In this document: positions 42,575-51,133 of the stretch, piece by piece | How positions within the stretch are numbered: the stretch's first letter is position 1 | Layout: every line of letters begins with the position of its first letter | Source of the DNA: an uncultured Chloroflexota bacterium | GTDB taxonomy: Bacteria; Chloroflexota; Dehalococcoidia; Lucifugimonadales; UBA1127 | Assembly (NCBI GenBank): GCA_913045315.1 | Contig: CAJWQJ010000006.1 | Span: forward strand, 1-64,000 | Length of the DNA stretch: 64,000 nucleotides | Direction: 5' to 3' | The notes under the pieces: generated by a model | Databases searched by the model: none | What the model was told of the DNA's origin: nothing | The model's input: only the letters and a program-made list of their open reading frames with translations | Made by a program: the position numbers and the translations under genes

Positions 42575-43900
42575 TTATTTTCCTCCAGAAAATATTTTGA
42601 AAAATTTCGGTGCTGTATCTTCTGGAAAAGGTTCTGAAGGTCTTCTAGCAAGAAGAACAGCAACAGCAGCAAGTAGCATAGAAAAAGCTACAATTTTAAA
42701 TCCTAATCTATATCCATCTGGTAAAACATCAGCCAGCCAGCCAACCCATATTGGTGCAGAAACGGTCGCTGGAAGATCAACAAATTGAAGAAATCCACCA
42801 ATAGTACCAAAGTTTTTCTTCCCAAAAAAGTATCCTTGTATAACAGCCCTCATTGGTATGGTGCCACCATACGGAATAGCAAAAATCACAACATAAAAAG
42901 GAACTACTGAAAGTGATTGGACATTAGAAAAAAGAAAAATACCAACACCTTGCAATACAAAAAGAATGGATAGAAGCATTCGAATATTGAAATAGTCTGA
43001 TATAAACCCGAACCCCAATCTACCAATGATACTTGCTGCAACAAAAAAAGACAGAGCACCTAGTGCTGTTACATATTCTAATTCTAATTCTTCAGCTAAA
43101 AAAGGAGCAATATGAACAGTAGTTATCCCTGGCATAGCCGCCCAGATTGCATAAGTTAATGCTAATACCCAAAAAGCTTGAGTTTTTAAGGCTTGCATTA
43201 ATGAAAGATCAGGTTCAGGTCTTTCATCTTTGTGCCAAAATCGTTTTTTATCAGATATAAATTGATTTTTTGCAACTTTTTCGTCTTTTTCAGATGATTC
43301 CTCACCATCAATTACAAGACCCATTTCTTCTGGTTTATGACGAATTACCATAGCTAAAGGTAAACCAACAAACCACATAATAAATCCCGCTATTATGGCA
43401 GCTTCTTCCCATCCTCTACTTGTAATAAGCATGGCAAATAAAAATACAAAACTCCCCCCAAATCCAGATCCTGCCATAAGCAATCCCATAGCTCTCCCAC
43501 GTTTTTTCATAAACCAATTTGCAACTGCAACTTGTAATGGACGGTAAGTACCAAAACTAGAACCTAAAGCTAACAGCAATAAAAAGGCTAAGTATAGTTG
43601 TGCAATAGTAGTTACTTGACTAAGGACTATAAACCCTAATCCCATCATTCCTATACCGAGCAACATCATTTTACGCGGACCAAAATTATCCACAAACCAT
43701 CCTGCAATAGGTGCTGCGATTCCACCTTCCAATCGAGCAAATCCTATAACTCCACCTAAAGCGGCACGTGACCATCCAAATTGTTCTCGCCAAGGAATAA
43801 AAAAAGCACTAAATCCATAATGAAAAAGTCCGGATGAAAGTGCACCAATACCTACTCCTGCATATACAATCCACCAACCATAAAAAATTTTTTTCTTTAT
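42575..43900 (-). CDS. MFS transporter, MCT/OFA-like, probable ATA start
   Basis: The product has about 441 residues and 12 helices. KKKIFYGWWIVYAGVGI opens it, GWFVDNFGPRKMML is motif A, and ANWFMKKRGRAMGLLMAGSGFG is the helix 4-5 region. The branch is monocarboxylate/oxalate-formate type. TTG 43906 is only one base from GGAGG (43912-43908), too close for a working start. ATA 43900 is seven bases away and yields the usual N-terminus, so I place the start there. It precedes the LLM oxidoreductase with no gap. It diverges from another MFS gene across 225 bases. Confidence 0.87.
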   Translation of the reverse strand: MKKKIFYGWWIVYAGVGIGALSSGLFHYGFSAFFIPWREQFGWSRAALGGVIGFARLEGGIAAPIAGWFVDNFGPRKMMLLGIGMMGLGFIVLSQVTTIAQLYLAFLLLLALGSSFGTYRPLQVAVANWFMKKRGRAMGLLMAGSGFGGSFVFLFAMLITSRGWEEAAIIAGFIMWFVGLPLAMVIRHKPEEMGLVIDGEESSEKDEKVAKNQFISDKKRFWHKDERPEPDLSLMQALKTQAFWVLALTYAIWAAMPGITTVHIAPFLAEELELEYVTALGALSFFVAASIIGRLGFGFISDYFNIRMLLSILFVLQGVGIFLFSNVQSLSVVPFYVVIFAIPYGGTIPMRAVIQGYFFGKKNFGTIGGFLQFVDLPATVSAPIWVGWLADVLPDGYRLGFKIVAFSMLLAAVAVLLARRPSEPFPEDTAPKFFKIFSGGK

Positions 43901-44064
43901 GATCAAACCTCCCCATCCACCATCTATTATTTAGCTGATCGTTTAATAGACGTTTGAAATTATCAGTCTCGAAATATTTCTCAATTTGGATTAGAATATA
44001 TTTTCAGATGGTAGTAATTATATTCACAAATTGAAATATCACCACCTTTGGAACAAATTCCTTA

Positions 44065-44095
44065 TATTCAAATTTTTATAGGAAAAATTTGAATA
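44065..44095. promoter_or_regulatory. 13-bp inverted repeat in leader of MFS gene
   Basis: TATTCAAATTTTT (44065-44077) and its exact complement (44083-44095) flank ATAGG. It lies 30 bases before the MFS start at 44126, inside a 225-base divergent region between two MFS genes. It could be an operator for both. No other gene is seen in 43901-44125, apart from a 12-codon ATG frame at 44107-44145 that overlaps the MFS start. Confidence 0.5.
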
Positions 44096-44125
44096 CCACA
44101 AAATAGATGGAGAAATACCGGCCAG

Positions 44126-45406
44126 TTGAAAAATCAACTTCATAAATTCAAATTACTACCTCTTCATAATATGTATTATGGTTGGATTATTGTAGGAATT
44201 ATATTTTTATCATCATTCGCATCAGCTGTTCAATTAAATCCAACGTTGAGTGTATTTATAAAACCTATCACAAACGAATTTGATTGGAATAGATCTGATC
44301 TTGCTGGTGCAGTAACAATAGGAACCATTATTGGAGGTATAGTTGCTTCTATTGTAGGTCCAATATTAGACAGATTTGGTCCTCGTTGGATACTTTCTTT
44401 TTCATTTCTTTTTTTGGGAACATTAGTAATTTTGCTTGGTCAGGTTGAAGCGTTATGGCATTTCTATATCATTACCATATCTACCAGAGTGCTTATTCAG
44501 GGCTTCATTAACATTACATGTCAAACCGTCGTTGCAAGATGGTTTTTAAAACTTCGCGGAAGAGCAATGGCTATGGCAAATATGGGGCAAAGATTTGGGA
44601 CCGGAGTAATCCCTTATTTCACACAATCCATAGTTATACATCAAGATTGGCGTTCCGCAGCCCGATCGATTGGGATTCTTACGTGGATATTAACTCTGAT
44701 TCCAACGACTATGTGGTTAAAAAGAAAACCTCAAGACATGGGATTATTACCTGATGGCAAATTACTAACCAATACCGATTTGGATGAAGAAAATAATATT
44801 AATAATTATGAAATTAGCTATACGCTTAAAGACGCACTTAGAAATAGAACTTTCTTTATCCTCGGAGGGATCGCAACTATAGCCAGTTTTGTAGCTACAG
44901 GTGTAAATTTTAATATGATTCCTTATCTGACAGACATCGGAATGCCTGCAGATCAGGCAGTTACCATTCTATTAATCTGGTCATTATCGGGCATACCAGG
45001 ATTATTAATTGTTGGATTTCTTGCTGAGCGATTTAGTAATAAGCTTATACTTTTTGGTTGTTATTCGTTAATAACATTTGGAGTTATGCTTTTAACTTCT
45101 ATAGACACATTCGCCGATGGGATTATCTTTGCAATATTGCATGGAGGATCATTTGGGACATCATTACTTTTACAAAATCTTATCCTAGCTAATTATTACG
45201 GACCCGACTCACTAGGAACGCTTAGAGGAGCAATTATACCATTTCAAATGACGGGAAATTCAATAGGGCCACTTGTCGCAACAATTATTTACGACACGCA
45301 AGGAAGTTATTCACAAGCCATGAATCTTTATATATTTTTATTATTCTTAATACTAGTAGCTATACTTTTTATACGTGTCCCACTCCGAAAAAGAATTTCT
45401 CAATAA
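44126..45406 (+). CDS. MFS transporter, MCT/OFA-like
   Basis: The product has 426 residues and 12 helices. MYYGWIIVGIIFLSSFASAV opens the first helix (about residue 16), ILDRFGPRWILSF is motif A, VARWFLKLRGRAMAMANMG the helix 4-5 region, and ILANYYGPDSLGTLRGAI is typical of the OFA branch. The start is TTG 44126 with a weak GGAG 13 bases upstream; ATG 44171 would also keep every helix. A 12-codon ATG frame (44107-44145) overlaps the start region, and might act as a leader peptide. It is convergent with the phosphotriesterase, 24 bases apart. Confidence 0.85.
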   Translation: MKNQLHKFKLLPLHNMYYGWIIVGIIFLSSFASAVQLNPTLSVFIKPITNEFDWNRSDLAGAVTIGTIIGGIVASIVGPILDRFGPRWILSFSFLFLGTLVILLGQVEALWHFYIITISTRVLIQGFINITCQTVVARWFLKLRGRAMAMANMGQRFGTGVIPYFTQSIVIHQDWRSAARSIGILTWILTLIPTTMWLKRKPQDMGLLPDGKLLTNTDLDEENNINNYEISYTLKDALRNRTFFILGGIATIASFVATGVNFNMIPYLTDIGMPADQAVTILLIWSLSGIPGLLIVGFLAERFSNKLILFGCYSLITFGVMLLTSIDTFADGIIFAILHGGSFGTSLLLQNLILANYYGPDSLGTLRGAIIPFQMTGNSIGPLVATIIYDTQGSYSQAMNLYIFLLFLILVAILFIRVPLRKRISQ

Positions 45407-45430
45407 TTCTTAACCTATTTTAATCTGTTT

Positions 45431-46393
45431 TTATTTTTTTCCTTCGAAAAATCTTCTTGGATTATCAACAATTATTGCTTGAATTTCTTCTTCCTTTACT
45501 CCCAAAGATCTCAATCTTGGTAAGACATTTCTATAAATAAAGAGCCAACCGTCAGGATTGCGAATATCTCTTTCTGCACGAATTTCAGGACTTGCAATAA
45601 ACATTCTTACAGCCCAATCATGAGATACCATAATCCGATTACCATACCCAGCATCTATTAACTTTTTGATAGTTTCAGTTCTCTCTTCCCAATTAGGATT
45701 TTCAGCAACAGAAGGATTCCCAGGATATCTATCTAAACCTACCCATGCGCCTTTATCCATCAATCCAGTTAAATAACCAATGTCAGTTGAGTCATTACTA
45801 TGACCAATATAAACCCTATTTAGATCCACTCCTTCATCTTCAAATATAGCTATCTGTTGATCGCCTACTCGTTCTCTTGCAGCAGTATGAGTTGAAATTG
45901 GGACATCGGTCCTAATTTGTGCTCTCGCGGCAGCTCGAAGAACAATCTCTGCAGTTTCAGTCACACCTTCTACATCATTAGCAACTTTAATAATTCCTGC
46001 TTTAATACCCGTCCCATCAATACCTACTTCAATCTCACGAGAATACAAACTGGCTATAGTATCTGGTGATTCATTCCAAAAAACCCTCGGTATATCTCGC
46101 CAATTACCTGTTGCAGCAATAATGTTGACTCCCGAACCCAAAGATACCTCACGCAACATTGCAACATCTCGACCTAAATCTACTGTGCTAAGGTCAATAA
46201 TTGTTTGAACATTGCCCTCTGAACGAGCTGCACTTAATAATTTAACTCCTTCTTCAACAATAGCAGCACGATTAATATATTCTGGATATGTTTGTGGAAT
46301 TCCACCTGAGGCAACCATTATGTGTTCATGTGTTAACGTGCTTCCAAGATCTTCTGGATTAATTTCACCAGTTACTGAATTTATAACTCCCAT
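45431..46393 (-). CDS. Phosphotriesterase-family hydrolase (amidohydrolase fold)
   Basis: The product has 320 residues. LTHEHIMVA holds the HxH metal ligands, GIKAGIIKVA the carboxylated lysine, ISTHTAA and YIGHSND the two further His, and MVSHDWAV the last Asp. This is the PTE/lactonase/resiniferatoxin-binding family; members hydrolyse lactones, phosphotriesters or carboxylate esters. GTG 46402 is open, but ATG 46393 is eight bases after AAGGAG and fits the family start. It diverges from thrS across 160 bases. Confidence 0.92.
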   Translation of the reverse strand: MGVINSVTGEINPEDLGSTLTHEHIMVASGGIPQTYPEYINRAAIVEEGVKLLSAARSEGNVQTIIDLSTVDLGRDVAMLREVSLGSGVNIIAATGNWRDIPRVFWNESPDTIASLYSREIEVGIDGTGIKAGIIKVANDVEGVTETAEIVLRAAARAQIRTDVPISTHTAARERVGDQQIAIFEDEGVDLNRVYIGHSNDSTDIGYLTGLMDKGAWVGLDRYPGNPSVAENPNWEERTETIKKLIDAGYGNRIMVSHDWAVRMFIASPEIRAERDIRNPDGWLFIYRNVLPRLRSLGVKEEEIQAIIVDNPRRFFEGKK

Positions 46394-46554
46394 ACCAATC
46401 ACTCCTTCATCAACTAATACTTTGGCAAGGATATCACTAGAAAAGTAAGATGACCAATAAATTGGAATCTTAATGTGCTATAAACTAGACTAGTTTGTGC
46501 TCAATATCTAAAATATGAAGTAAAGAAATTGAAATATCCCAAAAGGACATCCAA

Positions 46555-48324
46555 ATGAATTCTGAATCCAATGATTTGATAGATATAAAACTCGATGAAT
46601 TACACCATAGGATTCGGCATTCAGCTGCTCATATAATGGCTGATGCCGTACTTGAAATATACCCTGAAGCAAAGATAGCTATTGGTCCAGCTACACAAGA
46701 TGGCTTCTATTATGATTTCGATTTAAATCATACATTCTCTCCAGAAGACCTTGATAAAATTGAAAAAATTATGTTGCAGAGGATAAAAGAGAATTTACCA
46801 TTTGAAAGAAAGGAACTAACTCGAGACCAAGCCTTGAAGATGTTTAAAGATCAACCCTATAAGATAGAAATAATTGAAAACCTATCTAAAGATGAATCTA
46901 TTTCAATATATGAACATGGAAACTTTGTAGATTTATGCGAAGGCCCTCATGTTGCAACCACAAAGGAAGTAAAAGCTTTAAAACTTTTAAGTATTGCTGG
47001 TGCTTATTGGCGCGGAGATGAAAATAATTCAATGTTACAACGTATTTATGGCACAGCATTCGAAAACAAGGAAGCTTTAGATGCACATCTTTTGAAAATT
47101 GAAGAGGCAGCTTTACGAGACCATCGTAAGCTGGGAAGGGAATTAGAATTATTTATTTTCGATCCAATTTCTCCAGCTAGTCCATTTTTTCTTCCCAAGG
47201 GAACTATTATCTATAATGAACTAATTGATTATGTAAAAAATTTATATTCCACCTTTGGGTATCAAGAAGTAATTACACCACTAATATTCTCAACTGATCT
47301 TTGGAAACAATCAGGACATTATGATAATTATCAAGAAAATATGTACTTTATAGAGGTAGATGAAAGAGAATTTGGTGTAAAACCGATGAATTGTCCTGCG
47401 CATGCTTTGATGTATGCTAGCAAATTACACTCGTATAGAGATCTCCCATTAAGATACGCAGATTTTGGAAGACTCCATAGATATGAAAGATCTGGGGTTA
47501 CTCATGGACTAACTCGTGTTCGCACATTTTCACAAGATGATGCACACATATTTTGCACAGAAGATCAAATAGAACAAGAAGCAACAAATTTCATAACCAT
47601 GATTCAAAAATCCTATGAAATTTTTGAATTTAAACCCCCAAGGGTTGCACTGTCGCTTCGCCCAGAAAAAAGTGTTGGAGACAAAAGTCTTTGGGACAAA
47701 GCCGAAAAAATCTTAAAGACCGTATTGGAAAATAATAAACTTTCATATGATGCCATGGCTGGTGAAGGTGCATTCTATGGACCAAAAATTGATTTCTTTG
47801 TTCCGGATGCCATCGGAAGAGAATGGCAATTAGGAACTCTTCAATTAGATTTTTCACTTCCTGAACGCTTTAACTTAGAATATATTAACCAAGAAGGAAA
47901 TGTTCAGCGTCCTGCAATGCTTCATCGAGCCATGTTTGGTTCTATTGAACGATTCATGGGGGTAATATTGGAACACTATGGAGGAGCATTACCTCTTTGG
48001 TTGTCACCGATTCAGGCTACAATCATACCAATTGCTGACAGGCATATTGATTATGCGGAGGAAATTAATCAACAATTAATATACGCAAATTTCCGTACAA
48101 ATATAGATTCAAGAAGTGAGAGAATGAACAGTAAAATCCGTGATGCTCAACTACAAAAAATTCCTTACATGTTAATTGTAGGAGATAAGGAACAGGAAGA
48201 AAAAACCGTAGCAATACGAAAAAGACAAGATAGAAGCCAGGAAAATATGAATATTGATATGCTTATCAAACATCTGACTGATAATCTCTACACTAAAATT
48301 CTTGGAACACAACAGGAAAACTAA
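46555..48324 (+). CDS. thrS: Threonyl-tRNA synthetase lacking TGS domain
   Basis: The product has 589 residues. The editing domain has HSAAHIMADAV and DLCEGPHV. The class II core follows with GRLHRYERSGVTHGLTRVRT (motif 2), zinc ligands in KPMNCPAHALMYA and later His residues, and the C-terminal anticodon domain PIADRHIDYA onward. Length and start show that the N-terminal TGS domain (about 60 residues) of the usual 640-residue enzyme is absent; the frame is closed above and AAAAGGAC precedes the ATG. It charges tRNA-Thr. No T-box leader is visible in the 150-base upstream region. Confidence 0.97.
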   Translation: MNSESNDLIDIKLDELHHRIRHSAAHIMADAVLEIYPEAKIAIGPATQDGFYYDFDLNHTFSPEDLDKIEKIMLQRIKENLPFERKELTRDQALKMFKDQPYKIEIIENLSKDESISIYEHGNFVDLCEGPHVATTKEVKALKLLSIAGAYWRGDENNSMLQRIYGTAFENKEALDAHLLKIEEAALRDHRKLGRELELFIFDPISPASPFFLPKGTIIYNELIDYVKNLYSTFGYQEVITPLIFSTDLWKQSGHYDNYQENMYFIEVDEREFGVKPMNCPAHALMYASKLHSYRDLPLRYADFGRLHRYERSGVTHGLTRVRTFSQDDAHIFCTEDQIEQEATNFITMIQKSYEIFEFKPPRVALSLRPEKSVGDKSLWDKAEKILKTVLENNKLSYDAMAGEGAFYGPKIDFFVPDAIGREWQLGTLQLDFSLPERFNLEYINQEGNVQRPAMLHRAMFGSIERFMGVILEHYGGALPLWLSPIQATIIPIADRHIDYAEEINQQLIYANFRTNIDSRSERMNSKIRDAQLQKIPYMLIVGDKEQEEKTVAIRKRQDRSQENMNIDMLIKHLTDNLYTKILGTQQEN

Positions 48325-49364
48325 TGACTTATATTGACTTGCGTAGTGATACAGTTACACAACCGACTCCTGAAATGAGAAAAATAATGGCGAACGCTAT
48401 TTGCGGTGATGATGTCTGGGAAGAAGATCCAACTGTTAAGGAACTTGAAGAATTATCAGCAGCTATTCTAGGAAAAGAAGCTGCACTCTTCACCCCAAGT
48501 GGAACAATGAGTAATCTGATATCTGTACTTACTTGGTGTCAGAAGGGTGATGAAATACTACTTGGTTCAGAATCACACATATTTGTACATGAAGTTGGTG
48601 GGTCTGCAGCTCTGGCAGGCGTTATGACTCACACTGTGCAAAACGATTTAAATGGTAATATAGACCCCTTTAATTTAAAACATGCAATTCGGGAGCAAAG
48701 CATTCATTCACCTAAAACCGGACTAATAGCTTTAGAAAACACTCACAATAGATGTGGAGGTTCAGCACTAAATTATGAAAATGTCTATCCATTATTAGAC
48801 ATTGCTCATGCTTCAAATATACCAACACACTTAGATGGCGCAAGAATATTTAACGCAGCTATTGCATTAGATACTCAAGCTAGAACAATTGCTAATGGAT
48901 TCGACTCAGTATCATTTTGTATTTCCAAAGGACTTAGTGCACCTATAGGCTCAGTTTTGTGTGGATCAAAAGAATTCATCGACCAAGCAAGACGGTGGAG
49001 AAAAATGCTGGGCGGGGGAATGCGTCAAGTAGGCATTATTGCTTCAGCTGGGATATTTGCTTTAAATAATATGGTTGATAGACTTAAAGAAGATCATCAG
49101 AATGCACATGATTTATATGATGCAATAAGTGACTTGCCAGAAATTGAAATCAACTGGCCTACTATTCCTACAAACATTCTTATATTAAATTGGAATCAGG
49201 GGCCAGTAGAAGTTCTAATAAATAAACTAAAATCTAACGGCTTGTTAGTTTCAAATATGGGAAATAATCGAATGAGAATGGTCACTCATTATGGAATCAA
49301 CAAAAATGATATTGATCAAACTATTGATATAATATTTAAATCCATGAAGCAAGTAAAAATCTAA
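48324..49364 (+). CDS. ltaE: Low-specificity L-threonine aldolase
   Basis: The product has 346 residues. YIDLRSDTVTQPTPEMRKIM and GDDVWEEDPTVKELE are the family opening. FTPSGTMSNLIS binds PLP phosphate, HLDGARIFNAA contacts the ring, and SFCISKGLSAPIGSVLCGS holds the lysine. It splits L-threonine and allo-threonine to glycine and acetaldehyde. The ATG overlaps the thrS stop codon by one base (TAATG), so the two are translationally coupled. A strong terminator follows. Confidence 0.95.
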   Translation: MTYIDLRSDTVTQPTPEMRKIMANAICGDDVWEEDPTVKELEELSAAILGKEAALFTPSGTMSNLISVLTWCQKGDEILLGSESHIFVHEVGGSAALAGVMTHTVQNDLNGNIDPFNLKHAIREQSIHSPKTGLIALENTHNRCGGSALNYENVYPLLDIAHASNIPTHLDGARIFNAAIALDTQARTIANGFDSVSFCISKGLSAPIGSVLCGSKEFIDQARRWRKMLGGGMRQVGIIASAGIFALNNMVDRLKEDHQNAHDLYDAISDLPEIEINWPTIPTNILILNWNQGPVEVLINKLKSNGLLVSNMGNNRMRMVTHYGINKNDIDQTIDIIFKSMKQVKI

Positions 49365-49371
49365 TATCCGC

Positions 49372-49422
49372 AAACAAAACTAATGAGCACATCCATAATT
49401 GATGTGCTCATTAGTTTTGTTT
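49372..49422. terminator. Bidirectional terminator between ltaE and crotonase
   Basis: A perfect 22-bp stem joins 49372-49393 and 49401-49422, loop CATAATT. The core is CTAATGAGCACATC. It has an A-rich 5' side and a T-rich 3' side, so it can end both the thrS-ltaE transcript and the convergent crotonase transcript. Confidence 0.88.
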
Positions 49423-49434
49423 AAATAAATCTTT

Positions 49435-50265
49435 CTAAGTGTTTGTAAATTTAGGTTCTCGCTTTTGAGCAAATGCATTAGGACCCTCAATTGAGTCATT
49501 CATGCCACGAAGGTTAAACTCTAAAGCAGCAGCGTATGATTGAGCATCTGAAATGCTCATTGTTCCACACTTATATGCCATTTCATGGAAATTTCTTAAA
49601 GCCCTTGGAGCAAGTCTACACATTCTTCGAGCCCAATCCACTGATTCGTTCAAAGCTTCACCATTTGGAACTACTTTGTTTACAAATCCCATTTCATAAG
49701 CTCTTTGAGCTGTAACACGTTTATCGCCCATAAGAACTACTTCAAGTGCATGTGGTAGATTCATCAATCTTGGAAGCCATGCGACGAAACCAGCCCCTTG
49801 ATTCCAACGTGCTTCAGCAATATTTAATTCTGCCTTTTCAGCAGCAATCCGAAAGGTACAGTTTTGAGCAGTAGACCATCCACCAGCTATAGCAAATCCA
49901 TTAATAGCAGCAATAGTAGGTTTCCAACACCCAAGTTTTTCACCAATAGGTGTTACGGATCTTGCTCGACCAGAATAAACCATCCCACCTTCTGCGTTTT
50001 CAAGCTCGGCACGAATTTTCAGGTCTTGACCTGCAGAAAAAGCTTTATCCCCTGCACCAGTAACAATAGCAACCCACTGGTCATCATCATCGGCAAATCG
50101 TGTCCATGCATCAACCCACCTATGACCCATACCAGGATCGCTAGAATTCATCCGATCAGGTCGATTCATAGTAATTATTGCAATTCGACCCTCATCAATA
50201 GTCTCATAAAGAAGTTCTTCATGAGTCCATCCTGGCAGCGGTGTTCTTTCAAATGATTCTGACAT
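49435..50265 (-). CDS. Enoyl-CoA hydratase/isomerase (crotonase) family
   Basis: The product has 276 residues. IAIITMNRPDRMNSSD opens the fold, AFSAGQDLKI is the first oxyanion-hole segment, and AAINGFAIAGGW the second. NIAEARWNQGAGFVAWLPR carries the position where enoyl-CoA hydratases have a catalytic Glu (here EARWNQGAG), so hydratase activity is possible but another crotonase reaction cannot be ruled out. ATG with TAGGAGGGG upstream is a strong start. It is probably monocistronic and convergent with ltaE. Confidence 0.88.
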   Translation of the reverse strand: MSESFERTPLPGWTHEELLYETIDEGRIAIITMNRPDRMNSSDPGMGHRWVDAWTRFADDDDQWVAIVTGAGDKAFSAGQDLKIRAELENAEGGMVYSGRARSVTPIGEKLGCWKPTIAAINGFAIAGGWSTAQNCTFRIAAEKAELNIAEARWNQGAGFVAWLPRLMNLPHALEVVLMGDKRVTAQRAYEMGFVNKVVPNGEALNESVDWARRMCRLAPRALRNFHEMAYKCGTMSISDAQSYAAALEFNLRGMNDSIEGPNAFAQKREPKFTNT

Positions 50266-50380
50266 CTTATAACCCCTCCTAATACGATTCTAGTGTCGCA
50301 ACTGTACCATAAAAGATAAATTTGCAAAATACTAGTCAATACCATTAATCTGAATTATTGATGAATTTTAAAGGACTTTT

Positions 50381-50731
50381 ATGACAACACCAGAAAATCA
50401 TGCATTAGAAAATGCTCGAAAATCATTGGCAAATGACCTTGAATTAGAAATGAAATTATTAACAGAATCCTGGACAACACTAGGACTAGTCTTTGAGGTA
50501 TTAGAACTTGACTTCGAATTAAAAGGAGAAGAACTTGAGTTTACATGGAATGCGATTGCGTCCTCCTGGAGAGATATCATATCAGATCATGATTTAAGTA
50601 ATGAACAAATATCAGTAATATGGTTTTCCATACTAAGTGAGCTTCAATCATTTGGACCTGACGCAATTGAGCTTATTAGTACTTTAGACGCAACCAAACT
50701 AATACAGAATTCATTATTCAAAACTCTGTAA
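50381..50731 (+). CDS. Hypothetical protein, 116 residues
   Basis: I do not recognise a family. The product is acidic and almost all helical by pattern, with repeated Leu/Glu (LEMKLLTESWTTLGLVFEVL, ELDFELKGEELEFTW) and the segment WNAIASSWRDIISDHDLSNE. It has no membrane helix, signal or cysteines. AAAGGA is five bases before the ATG, a proper start. It diverges from the crotonase and runs towards the terminator at 50831. A role is not predictable. Confidence 0.65.
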   Translation: MTTPENHALENARKSLANDLELEMKLLTESWTTLGLVFEVLELDFELKGEELEFTWNAIASSWRDIISDHDLSNEQISVIWFSILSELQSFGPDAIELISTLDATKLIQNSLFKTL

Positions 50732-50830
50732 TAAATTATTCAAAATCAAATTAAAAATGTTAATTACCTGTTCATAGCTTGAAAATTATTCTTCATATTG
50801 CACTCAAGATAAAATTATTTCAATACCTAT

Positions 50831-50880
50831 TAAATAAAAAAAGACGCCCCGGTTATAACCGGGGCGTCTTTTTTTATTTA
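50831..50880. terminator. 50-bp perfect palindrome, strong terminator
   Basis: Arms 50831-50855 and 50856-50880 are exact complements with no unpaired centre. The core is GACGCCCCGGTTA, flanked by seven A on one side and seven T on the other. It ends the minus-strand small-peptide gene and also the plus-strand gene at 50381. It is the most GC-rich hairpin in the window. Confidence 0.93.
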
Positions 50881-50903
50881 GCTACTCTACGAAAAAGCTA
50901 GTT

Positions 50904-50960
50904 TTAACAAGCCCGCTCCGAAGAGTGAGCTCCTAAGGAACCGATACTTCGTTTACCCAT
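50904..50960 (-). CDS. 18-residue small protein with strong expression signals
   Basis: ATG at 50960 to TAA at 50904 encodes MGKRSIGSLGAHSSERAC. The ribosome site GAAAGGAGGTGA (50978-50967) is complementary to the 3' end of 16S rRNA over 12 bases, the best in the window. A promoter is at 50994-51021 and a perfect palindromic terminator lies 24 bases past the stop, making a 150-base transcript with one small frame. The peptide has Ser, Gly, three basic residues and a C-terminal Cys. I know no family; a structured small RNA is the alternative. It is 174 bases downstream of hisS on the same strand. Confidence 0.55.
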   Translation of the reverse strand: MGKRSIGSLGAHSSERAC

Positions 50961-50993
50961 AGGCTCTCACCTCCTTTCAACTGTGTGGAGAAT

Positions 50994-51021
50994 ATCATAA
51001 TATTTATAAATTATCAATCAA
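50994..51021 (-). promoter_or_regulatory. Promoter of the small-peptide gene
   Basis: On the minus strand TTGATT (51021-51016) and TATGAT (50999-50994) are spaced by 16 bases. Transcription would start near 50986, leaving about 25 bases before the ATG at 50960. The remaining AT-rich stretch 51022-51133 between hisS and this promoter holds no other recognisable feature. Confidence 0.55.
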
Positions 51022-51133
51022 TACCTTAATGTTAATAAATAGATTATTAATAAGGAAAAATTTAAAGAATCTTACATTCACTAAATTCAAAAAATTGTTA
51101 GAATTTTTCTATTAATATATAAGGTGATTTAAT

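Noticed and set aside
46403-46554. T-box riboswitch before thrS
   Set aside because: The spacer is only about 150 bases and shows no T-box sequence, specifier stem or terminator pair.
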